Shown here one piece after another: positions 32,261-39,662 of a stretch of DNA of 42,081 nucleotides (positions within the stretch are counted from its first letter, which is position 1; each line of letters starts with the position of its first letter). The position numbers and the translations under genes are program-made. This DNA is from JAWVZB01 sp033722375 (GTDB lineage Bacteria > Actinomycetota > Nitriliruptoria > Nitriliruptorales > Nitriliruptoraceae): the NCBI GenBank assembly GCA_033722375.1, contig JAWVZB010000010.1, positions 1-42,081 of the forward strand, given 5' to 3'. The notes under the pieces were generated by a model. That model was not told the origin of the DNA. It ran no database searches and saw only the letters and a list, made by a program, of their open reading frames with translations.

Positions 32261-34438
32261 ATGGCGAGCCGTCGATCACCCGGAGCGCCGTTGCCGCCCT
32301 CGTCCGCACCTTCTTCTGGTGGCTTCCCGCTGCGGCCGTTCCTGGGGTTGTTGGCGGTCGTTCTCGTCGTCGGTGCGATCATCGGGATGCTCGGCTTCCC
32401 GACGGTTGCCATGGCCACCTCGACGGTGCAGACGCTCGAGGAGGAGGTCTTCACGGTCCCGCCGCTGCCCGAGATCGACGTGCCTTCGCAGCGGTCGCTG
32501 ATGTTCGATGCCGACGGCAACCAGATCGGCTTCCTGGTCGGTGAGCAGAACCGCACGCTCGTGACCCTCGAGCAGATCCCCGACGTGATGGAGCAGGCGG
32601 TCATCGCCACCGAGGACCAGGAGTTCTACAGCCATCCGGGCATCGACTCCGATGCGATCGTGCGGGCGCTGTTCCAGAACCTCCAGGAAGGCGACATCGA
32701 GCAGGGCGGCTCGACCATCACCCAGCAGTACGTGAAGAACGCGATCCTGTCCCCGAAACAGACCATCGGGCGCAAGATCAAGGAGGCGATGTACGCCCGC
32801 GAGCTCGAGCAGCGGCTCGGGAAGGACGAGATCCTCGAGCGCTACCTCAACCTCATGTACCTCGGCAACGGGACCTACGGCGTCGCCGCCGCGACCCAGT
32901 ACTACTTCGGCAAGCCCATCGGCGAGATCACGCTTCCCGAGGCGGCATTGCTGGCGGGCATGATCCGCAAGCCGATCGGCCACGATCCGATCGACAATCC
33001 CGATGAGGCCAAGTCCGCGCAGGAGACCACGCTCGACCTGATGGTCTCGTCCGACAAGATCACGCAGGAGGAAGCGGACCGGGCTGCGGCGATCCCGCTC
33101 GATGAACTGTTGAACGTCACCCCGCTGCCACCCCCGGAGTTCCCGTTCTTCACCGAGTACGTCAAATCTCTTCTGCTCGGCGACAGTCGCCTGGGCGAGA
33201 ACCGGGCCGACCGCATCGAGGCGATCTTCTCCGGTGGCCTGCGGATCCACACCACGTTGAAGACGGAATGGCAGCGGACCGCGATCGAGTCGATCAAGAA
33301 CCGGCTCGAGAACCCCCTCGAAGATCCGCTCGGCGGGCTCGTGACCGTCGACCCCCAGGACGGCAAGATCCGCGCCCTGGCGGTCGGGCCCAAGGGGTTC
33401 GGCGAGTGCGACAAGCAGCCGTCGGAGTGCGAGGTCACCAAGGTCCTGCCGCTGGTGCCGGACCTCGGGGGGTCGGGGCGGCAAGTCGGGTCGGCGTTCA
33501 AGCCGATCGTGGATGCTGCGGCGCTCGACAACGGGTTCGATACGACCGTGCACTTCAGCACCGAGTCCGGCGCCGAGGTCGAGGAGTGCCCGGAGAACGT
33601 CGACGGGCGGACCGTTCCCTGGACGCCCGAGAACTACAGCGAGACGGGGCGGGGCGTCCTCGACATGCCCGATGCGATCCGGCTGTCCAACAACGTCTGG
33701 CACGCCAAGATGATCGCCGAACTCGGCCCCGAGAAGGCCGTCGAGATGGCGCACCGCCTCGGCATCGGAACCGAGATCCCACCCGTCTGTGCGATCGCGC
33801 TGGGCGCCGGGTCGATCTTCGCCGTCGACATGGCACAGGCCTTCGGGACCTTCGCCAACGGCGGCGTCCGCTGTGAGCCGTACGCCATCTCCAAGGTGAC
33901 CGACGCCGAGGGCAACGTGCTGTTCCAGAACGAGCCGCAGTGTGAGCAGGTCCTCGACGAGGAGGTGGCTGCGACGATGGCCACCATGATGCGGGAGGTC
34001 GTGGAGCGAGGCACCGCGACGAGGGCGTACATCCCCGGGTTCGACATCGCCGGCAAGACCGGGACCACGAACGACTTCAAGGACGCCTGGTTCGTCGGCT
34101 ACACCAGCGAGCTCGCCACGGCCGCCTGGGTGGGCTACGAGATCCCGAAGGAGATGGTCGGGATCCTCGGCTTCCGGCGAGTCGCCGGCGGGACGGTCCC
34201 CGCACAGATCTGGGAGTCGTACATGTCGACGATCCTCGAGGGCCAGGACCACCCGCGGCTGCCCACGGTGAGCCTCGATCGCTACGTCCCGCCGCCACCG
34301 CCAGAGCCCGAGGACGACGGCGGCGACGACGGGGGCAGCGACGACGACGGCGGCGGGGGCAGCAACGACGGTGACGATTCCGGCGGCGGGGGCGGCAACG
34401 GCGGCGGCAACGGCAACGGCGGCGGCGGGGACGACTGA
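32261..34438 (+). CDS. Class A penicillin-binding protein (bifunctional glycosyltransferase/transpeptidase)
   Basis: The 725-residue protein polymerises and cross-links peptidoglycan outside the cell. Order: short cytoplasmic basic N-terminus, one membrane helix (about 26-48), GT51 domain with catalytic E118 (TEDQEFYSHPGID), QGGSTITQQYVKN and RKIKEA, then the transpeptidase domain with S411-x2-K414 (VGSAFKP), S476-x-N478 and K599-T-G601 (AGKTGTT). All key residues are present. The last ~50 residues are Asp, Gly, Asn, Ser and Pro only: a disordered acidic/Gly-rich tail. Start: ATG 32261 lacks a ribosome site; TTG 32291 (GGAG upstream) is a serious alternative. The tRNA-Ser gene starts 25 bp after its stop. 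Confidence 0.96.
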   Translation: MASRRSPGAPLPPSSAPSSGGFPLRPFLGLLAVVLVVGAIIGMLGFPTVAMATSTVQTLEEEVFTVPPLPEIDVPSQRSLMFDADGNQIGFLVGEQNRTLVTLEQIPDVMEQAVIATEDQEFYSHPGIDSDAIVRALFQNLQEGDIEQGGSTITQQYVKNAILSPKQTIGRKIKEAMYARELEQRLGKDEILERYLNLMYLGNGTYGVAAATQYYFGKPIGEITLPEAALLAGMIRKPIGHDPIDNPDEAKSAQETTLDLMVSSDKITQEEADRAAAIPLDELLNVTPLPPPEFPFFTEYVKSLLLGDSRLGENRADRIEAIFSGGLRIHTTLKTEWQRTAIESIKNRLENPLEDPLGGLVTVDPQDGKIRALAVGPKGFGECDKQPSECEVTKVLPLVPDLGGSGRQVGSAFKPIVDAAALDNGFDTTVHFSTESGAEVEECPENVDGRTVPWTPENYSETGRGVLDMPDAIRLSNNVWHAKMIAELGPEKAVEMAHRLGIGTEIPPVCAIALGAGSIFAVDMAQAFGTFANGGVRCEPYAISKVTDAEGNVLFQNEPQCEQVLDEEVAATMATMMREVVERGTATRAYIPGFDIAGKTGTTNDFKDAWFVGYTSELATAAWVGYEIPKEMVGILGFRRVAGGTVPAQIWESYMSTILEGQDHPRLPTVSLDRYVPPPPPEPEDDGGDDGGSDDDGGGGSNDGDDSGGGGGNGGGNGNGGGGDD

Positions 34439-34447
34439 TCCCGCCTT

Positions 34448-34469
34448 ACCCTCCGGTCACCCGGAGGGT
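34448..34469 (+). repeat. Perfect 9-bp inverted repeat overlapping the tRNA-Ser 5' end
   Basis: ACCCTCCGG (34448-34456) is complementary to CCGGAGGGT (34461-34469), which includes the tRNA acceptor 5' strand. Read the other way, ACCCTCCG here duplicates the 3' acceptor end (34544-34551), so in the precursor the leader could compete for the acceptor stem. It also lies where a PBP gene terminator would be expected. Confidence 0.6.
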
Positions 34470-34551
34470 TGGCCGAGCGGACGAAGGCAACGGTCTTGAA
34501 AACCGTCGGGCGGCGCAAGTCGTCCCGTGGGTTCGAATCCCACACCCTCCG
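34463..34551 (+). tRNA. tRNA-Ser (anticodon UGA)
   Basis: An 89-nt cloverleaf: acceptor GGAGGGT (34463-34469) with ACCCTCC (34544-34550), discriminator G, D-arm with the long type-II shape, anticodon stem ACGGT/ACCGT with loop CTTGAAA (anticodon TGA at 34497-34499), a long variable arm typical of tRNA-Ser, and T-arm GTGGG-TTCGAAT-CCCAC. CCA is not encoded. Confidence 0.95.
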
Positions 34552-34809
34552 CTGACGCGCCGCGCTTCCGAGCACAGGATGTTTCGAGCCTGGTGCGTGC
34601 GTGTTCGCGGCCTACCTGCAAGGCCATGACAGGTCGGCGCGTGTGCGGTAGGGGATTCCTCGGAAGGCCACACGTGGGTTGCCGGTTCTGGGCACTGGAG
34701 GGGGGTCGGTCGGGTCCGGGGGTGCCGGGCGAAAAGGTGACTTCGCGCGGCGCTTGGGGGATACTGCGGCCTACGGGGAGCATGGGGTTCCTCCGGGCAA
34801 GGGGCGGCC

Positions 34810-36279
34810 GTGGAGGCGGACGGGGCGTTGGGAAGGGCCGCTGAGCGATCGGCAGAGTTGCCGGCCGCGGCGGTGGTTGTCGATCGGTCGGGGACGGTGG
34901 TGGGGTGGAATGACGCCGCGCGCGAGCTGTATGGCTGGGGTGAGCAGGAGGCGGTGGGTCGTAGCGCGGCAGAGTTGGGGGTGCCGGTGGGTGCGGCGGG
35001 GCAGGCCAACGCGATCGTGGAGCAGGCCGCAGCAGGAAAGCCCTGGTCGGGGGCGTTCCTGGCGCGCCGCAAGGATGGGACCGCGGTCGAGGTGTGGGCA
35101 CTGGACGCCCCGGTCCGTCACGACGGGACGGTGGCGGGACTGTTGGGGGTCAGCGTGCCCACGGGGCCGTCGGATTGGCGGCTGCTGATCGAGCATGCGG
35201 CCGATGCGCTGTCGGTGCACGAGCTGGATGGCACGTTCCGCTACGCGTCTCCCGCCTGGGGGGAGCTGTTCGGCTACGACCCGCCGGAGCTGGTCGGCCG
35301 CGACATCTACGACCTGTTCCACCCCGATGATCTCGATGACGCGCAGACCGCCCATGCCGCCGCGGTGGTGGGCTCGTTCTCGCTACGGCAGCGGATCCGG
35401 CAGGCCGATGGGACCTACCGGTGGGTGGAGGTCACTGGACGTGGGATCCGCGACGAGGACGTGCTGGTGGTCGTGGCCCGGCCGGTCGACCAGCAGCGTT
35501 CGCTGGAGCAGAGCCTGGAGCAGCAACGGGCGGTCAACGCCCAGCTGACGGCTCTGCGCCAGCAGCGAACCCAGTTCCTGACCACAGTCGCCCACCGTGC
35601 CCGCCATCCGATGACGGTGGTCAACGGGGTCGCAGAGCTGCTGTCCAACGTGATGGGCAGCGGACAGGACGACGCACTGCTCGACCTGACCAGGCGGCTG
35701 CTGCCACGTCTGAAGGCCAACGCAGCCGAGTTGACCGAGCTCGTCGAGGACGTCACCAACTCCGACCTGCTGACCCGCGGGGCAGCCCAGCTACGCAACA
35801 GACCAGTCGACCTCCACGACCTCGCCGAACAGGTTGTCGACGAGTTCGCCGATTCGGACGCCCCGGTCAGCGTCGAGATCGATCCGTGGCACACCGTGAT
35901 GGTTGACGCCACCCAGATCCGGCTCGCTCTCAAGGCACTGGTGCACAACGCCATCGTGCACACCCCACTCGGCACCTCCATATGGATATCGGCCGAAGAT
36001 GCCGGTCAAGAAACCGTCGTCACGGTCGAGGATGCCGGCCCGGGTGTTCCCGATGAGGACAAGCAGGTCATCTTCGAGCCGTTCAGCCGCACCGATGATG
36101 ACGACCCTGACCCCGGCATGGGGCTCGGGCTCCACATGGTGGCCCAGATCGCCGCACTCCACGGCGGCCACGCCTGGGTCGACGACAGCCCCCACGGCGG
36201 CGCAGCCTTCAAACTCCGCCTCCCGCAGCGCCGAACCCAGGACCAGACATCCGATCCCGACGCCCCACCGACGCCCTAG
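34810..36279 (+). CDS. Two-PAS sensor kinase with a degenerate H-box
   Basis: The 489-residue cytoplasmic protein has PAS 1 (about 10-116: VVVDRSGTVVGWNDAARELY), PAS 2 (about 122-225: ELDGTFRYASPAWGELFGYD), a coiled coil (228-255), a HisKA-like helix and a HATPase with N380 (ALVHNAIVHT), D408-x-G-x-G (VEDAGPGVPD), F-box (IFEPFSR) and G2 (GMGLGL). The H-box reads AHRARHPM: H262 is there but the Glu that normally follows is Arg 263 and the Thr-Pro pair is His-Pro. The acidic residue helps phosphorylation, so autophosphorylation may be weak or lost. The N-terminal half uses GTG and GGG more than its neighbours. GTG start. No partner response regulator is near; the EAL fusion gene follows 73 bp later. 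Between tRNA-Ser and this gene (34552-34809) I see only possible -10 GATACT at 34760-34765. Confidence 0.87.
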   Translation: MEADGALGRAAERSAELPAAAVVVDRSGTVVGWNDAARELYGWGEQEAVGRSAAELGVPVGAAGQANAIVEQAAAGKPWSGAFLARRKDGTAVEVWALDAPVRHDGTVAGLLGVSVPTGPSDWRLLIEHAADALSVHELDGTFRYASPAWGELFGYDPPELVGRDIYDLFHPDDLDDAQTAHAAAVVGSFSLRQRIRQADGTYRWVEVTGRGIRDEDVLVVVARPVDQQRSLEQSLEQQRAVNAQLTALRQQRTQFLTTVAHRARHPMTVVNGVAELLSNVMGSGQDDALLDLTRRLLPRLKANAAELTELVEDVTNSDLLTRGAAQLRNRPVDLHDLAEQVVDEFADSDAPVSVEIDPWHTVMVDATQIRLALKALVHNAIVHTPLGTSIWISAEDAGQETVVTVEDAGPGVPDEDKQVIFEPFSRTDDDDPDPGMGLGLHMVAQIAALHGGHAWVDDSPHGGAAFKLRLPQRRTQDQTSDPDAPPTP

Positions 36280-36320
36280 GAGTCTGCTGCGCCAGCATGA
36301 CTTGTTCAGCAGACTCCTAG
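36276..36320 (+). repeat. 13-bp perfect inverted repeat spanning a stop codon
   Basis: CTAGGAGTCTGCT (36276-36288) and AGCAGACTCCTAG (36308-36320) flank a 19-nt loop; the left arm contains the TAG stop of the PAS kinase. No U tract, so an RNA structure or operator between the two kinase genes is as likely as a terminator. Confidence 0.65.
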
Positions 36321-36352
36321 AAGCGGCGGTCCGAGACCCCCGAGGGTGGACG

Positions 36353-38755
36353 ATGAACCACGAGCAGGTAGATCCTGGCGAGGACATCGGCCGTGGCGCG
36401 ATGGCCTCGACGGGAGAGGCCGCACGTCGTTTGTGGCGGCTGGTGGACGACGTCGTGCTGCTGGTGGACGGTGATGGGCGGATCGTGGAGGTCAGCCCGT
36501 CGGTGGAGGAGTGCCTGGGGCACCGGCCGGAGGAGCTGGTGGGGCGGCCGGTGTTGGATCTGGTGCATCCCGACGGCCGAGTGGGCCTCGAGGCGTGCCT
36601 GATGCGGCCCGATCTGGCGGACGGAGGCGAGAGCGACCTGATGCCCCTGCGGGACGCGCAGGGATCGTGGATCCCCAGTGTCGTGCGCATGCAGCCGATC
36701 GCGGCCGGGTCTGATGGCCAGGGTCTGGCGCTGGTCGTTCGTCGCCACGAGGATCGCCAGCCACAGCTCGCCGCCGATGAGCGTGCCGCGCTCGACCGGC
36801 TCCAACTCGTGGACGAGATGAAGCATCGCTTGATGGAGGTCGTTTCCCACGAGCTGCGGACTCCGCTGACGATCATCTCGGGGTTCGCGGAGACCTTCTC
36901 CCGTGAAGGGTTCGAGATGACCCCCGAGCGGTTGGCCGAAATCGGAACCAGCATCCAGCGGCAGTCGTCGCGGCTCCAGCAGATCGTTGCCGACCTGATG
37001 GATCTCGACCGGGCATCGCGAGGGGCGCTGTTGGCAGAACGTCGACCCACCGACCTCTCGAGCCGGGTCATCGCAGTGGCGGAACAGGTCGGACTCGGAT
37101 CACGTCGGCTCAACCTGGAGCTCGAGCGGGTCACGATCGAGGTCGACCGGGCGAAGTTCGACCGCATCGTCGAGAGCCTGCTGGTCAACGTTCGTCGCCA
37201 CACCCCAGCCGACACCACCGTGTGGGTGCGGCTGGCATCGACCGGTGACGGGGCGGTCCTCGAGGTCTGCGACGACGGGCCGGGGTTGGACGACGAGCTG
37301 AAGAACGAGGTGTTCTCGCCCTTCGCGCAAGGATCGCTGCTGGACCCTGCCTCGCCGGGTCTGGGGCTGGGCCTGGCGCTCGTACGACGGTTCACCGAGC
37401 TCCACGGGGGGCATTGCTGGGTGGAGGACCGCGACGGCGGGGGTGCGCGGTTCGTCGTGTCGCTGCCGAACCAGCCACAGCGGCTGGACCTCGACGACTT
37501 GAACCAGAAGCTCACCCACGCTCGCGCGCACGAGCGCACCCTCGAAGGCGACCGCCACGAGATCGAGCTCCGCCCCGAGATGCTGGCGCTGGTGTCCTCG
37601 ATGTTGCACACCGCCCGCAACGAGCTCGACATGCCGGTGGCCTATCTGTCGGCGTTCACCGAGACGGAGCAGGTCATCCTCGCCGTCGACGGTGACGGGG
37701 CGCCGCTCGGGATCCGGCCTGGAGAGACCGTCGCGCTCGAAGACACCTACTGCGTGCGGATGATCCGCGGGGAGATCGGCAACCTCATCGTCGATACCAG
37801 CCGGCAGCCGGAGGTCGCCACGCTCCCGTCCACAGACCAGGGGTTGGCGTGCTACGCGGGCGTGCCGGTCCACCTGCCCAACGGGCAGATCTTCGGCAGT
37901 CTGTGCTGTGCCGACACCACACCTCGCACCGAGCTCACGTCAGCGGAGGTGTCGGTGTTGCAGGCGGTCGCCGAGATCATCGGCAACCAGATCGCCCACC
38001 GACAGCTCCTGGCAGTGCAGGATCGCGAGCTGACCCGCAGAGTCGAACAGCTGCTCAGCCGCCCGAACAGCATCCGCACCCACTACCAGCCCATCGTCGA
38101 CCTGGACACCGGGGCGGTCGCTGGCGTGGAGTCCCTCAGCCGTTTCCCCGACAGCGACATCCGCCCGCCCAACCTGTGGTTCGCCGATGCCGAGTCCGTC
38201 GGGATGGCCACGGAGCTCGAACAGCTCGCGATCCACTCCGCACTGGCCGGGATCCGTCAGCTCCCTCCGAGCTGCTACCTCGCGATCAACGTCTCGCCGG
38301 GGGCGATCCTCGACGGGGCGCTGCGACCGCTCCTCGGCAGCATCCGCCTGGACCGGCTGGTGATCGAGATCACCGAGCATGCGGTTGTCGACAGCTACCA
38401 GCAGCTCGCCGCCGCCCTCCGACCGTTCCGCAACGGCGGGGCGCGGGTCGCGATCGACGACGTGGGCAGCGGATTCGCCAGCCTCCGACACGTCCTACGC
38501 CTCGAACCCGACATCATCAAGATGGACCGCTCACTCGTGCACGACGTCGCCGACGACCCCGCCCAACACGCCGTGGCGACCGCGCTGTCCACCCTCGGGC
38601 AACGCCTCGGCGTCAAGACCGTCGCCGAAGGCGTCGAGGACCACGCCACCCTCGACATCCTCCGCGAGGCCGGCGTCACCCACGCCCAAGGGTGGCTGTT
38701 CGCTCGCCCCGCCCCGCTCCCACTCCGCCACACCAGCTACCCGCTCACCCCCTGA
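36353..38755 (+). CDS. Histidine kinase-GAF-EAL fusion (putative c-di-GMP phosphodiesterase)
   Basis: The 800-residue protein has PAS (about 25-130), HisKA with H166 (VVSHELRTPLTIISGF, fully canonical), HATPase (about 255-372: N279 in LLVNVRRHTP, CDDGPGLDD, GLGLGL), GAF (about 405-550) and EAL (about 570-795). EAL domains hydrolyse c-di-GMP to pGpG. All residues known in RocR are found at matching spacing: E593 (in ESL for EAL), N646, E672, D702-D703, K723, E759, Q779. No receiver domain is present, so kinase output and EAL are joined in one chain; the kinase part may act as a sensor or signal to an unlinked regulator. ATG 36353 with GAGGG six bases upstream, just past the inverted repeat. 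A ~120-bp gap (38756-38879) without a gene follows. Confidence 0.92.
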   Translation: MNHEQVDPGEDIGRGAMASTGEAARRLWRLVDDVVLLVDGDGRIVEVSPSVEECLGHRPEELVGRPVLDLVHPDGRVGLEACLMRPDLADGGESDLMPLRDAQGSWIPSVVRMQPIAAGSDGQGLALVVRRHEDRQPQLAADERAALDRLQLVDEMKHRLMEVVSHELRTPLTIISGFAETFSREGFEMTPERLAEIGTSIQRQSSRLQQIVADLMDLDRASRGALLAERRPTDLSSRVIAVAEQVGLGSRRLNLELERVTIEVDRAKFDRIVESLLVNVRRHTPADTTVWVRLASTGDGAVLEVCDDGPGLDDELKNEVFSPFAQGSLLDPASPGLGLGLALVRRFTELHGGHCWVEDRDGGGARFVVSLPNQPQRLDLDDLNQKLTHARAHERTLEGDRHEIELRPEMLALVSSMLHTARNELDMPVAYLSAFTETEQVILAVDGDGAPLGIRPGETVALEDTYCVRMIRGEIGNLIVDTSRQPEVATLPSTDQGLACYAGVPVHLPNGQIFGSLCCADTTPRTELTSAEVSVLQAVAEIIGNQIAHRQLLAVQDRELTRRVEQLLSRPNSIRTHYQPIVDLDTGAVAGVESLSRFPDSDIRPPNLWFADAESVGMATELEQLAIHSALAGIRQLPPSCYLAINVSPGAILDGALRPLLGSIRLDRLVIEITEHAVVDSYQQLAAALRPFRNGGARVAIDDVGSGFASLRHVLRLEPDIIKMDRSLVHDVADDPAQHAVATALSTLGQRLGVKTVAEGVEDHATLDILREAGVTHAQGWLFARPAPLPLRHTSYPLTP

Positions 38756-38879
38756 CGAGACCGCCGTCCCGAACCTCGCCCCACGGCCGGGGGGACCTGC
38801 TCCCTTCTGGAGGGGTCATCCGCACGGCGGTGCCGGATCCCGCTGTGGTTGCATCGCGATGAGACGTCGAGGAGCTGCC

Positions 38880-39659
38880 ATGCCGGAAGATGCGCTGTCA
38901 GAAGCCCTCGCAGACGCTGGGTCCGTCGTGGCGTTCACCGGGGCAGGGGTGTCGACCGAGTCCGGCATCCCCGACTTCCGGTCGCCGGGTGGGGTGTGGT
39001 CTCGCTACGACCCACGAGACTTCACCTTCGACCGCTACGTCGAGTCCGCGGACGTTCGACAGCGGTCCTGGCAGATGCGACGCGAGTTCTTCGCCGCCCG
39101 TCCCGAGCCGAACCCGGCGCACGAGGCGCTGGCGAGACTCGAGCACGACGGGCCGCTCGAGGCCGTGATCACCCAGAACATCGACGGCCTCCACCAGGCA
39201 GCCGGGTCGGAGACGGTCATCGAGTTGCACGGCACCGCCCGCGAGGTCATGTGCATCGGCCAGCAGCCGCGCGGAGGGGTGCCGAACGGGTGCGGGTTCC
39301 GCGCCCCGACCACGTGGGCGTTCGATCGCCTCGACGGGGGCGAGGACGATCCTCGTTGCCCCGAGTGTGACGGGATCGTGAAGTCCGCGACGGTGAGCTT
39401 CGGCCAGGCGCTGTTCCCCGACACCGTGGACCGCGCCGTCGACCTCGCCACGTCGTGCGACCTGTTGCTGACGATCGGCTCGTCGCTCCAGGTCTACCCC
39501 GCCGCTGGACTTCCGGAGGCGGCGAAGCAGGCCGGCGCGAGCCTCGTCATCGTCAACGACGAGCCCACGCCGTTCGATGGCATGGCTGACATCGTCGTGC
39601 GCGGCCGTGCGGGCGAGACGCTGCCGGCTGCGGTCGAGGCCGCGCTGTCGGCCGGGTAG
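38880..39659 (+). CDS. SIR2-family NAD-dependent deacylase (sirtuin)
   Basis: Removes acetyl or other acyl groups from protein lysines using NAD+. The 259-residue protein has TGAGVSTESGIPDFRSPGG (NAD site, 20-38), TQNIDGLHQAAGS (98-110) and ELHGT with catalytic H117. Zinc ligands are C125, C138, C160 and C163; C125 and C138 lie 12 residues apart (IGQQPRGGVPNG between), where most sirtuins have C-x2-C, so this is the extended-knuckle subgroup. SSLQVYPAAGLPE and VNDEPTPFD close the NAD pocket. ATG 38880 has GGAG five bases upstream, preferred over ATG 38859 further up. Converges on the AAA-TPR gene with only 3 bp between stops. Confidence 0.94.
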   Translation: MPEDALSEALADAGSVVAFTGAGVSTESGIPDFRSPGGVWSRYDPRDFTFDRYVESADVRQRSWQMRREFFAARPEPNPAHEALARLEHDGPLEAVITQNIDGLHQAAGSETVIELHGTAREVMCIGQQPRGGVPNGCGFRAPTTWAFDRLDGGEDDPRCPECDGIVKSATVSFGQALFPDTVDRAVDLATSCDLLLTIGSSLQVYPAAGLPEAAKQAGASLVIVNDEPTPFDGMADIVVRGRAGETLPAAVEAALSAG

Positions 39660-39662
39660 GCG

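Noticed and set aside
34552..34809. Small RNA or attachment site after tRNA-Ser
   Set aside because: Short dyads exist (GGCC-N9-GGCC near 34608) but no T-arm duplicate or stable long structure is visible.
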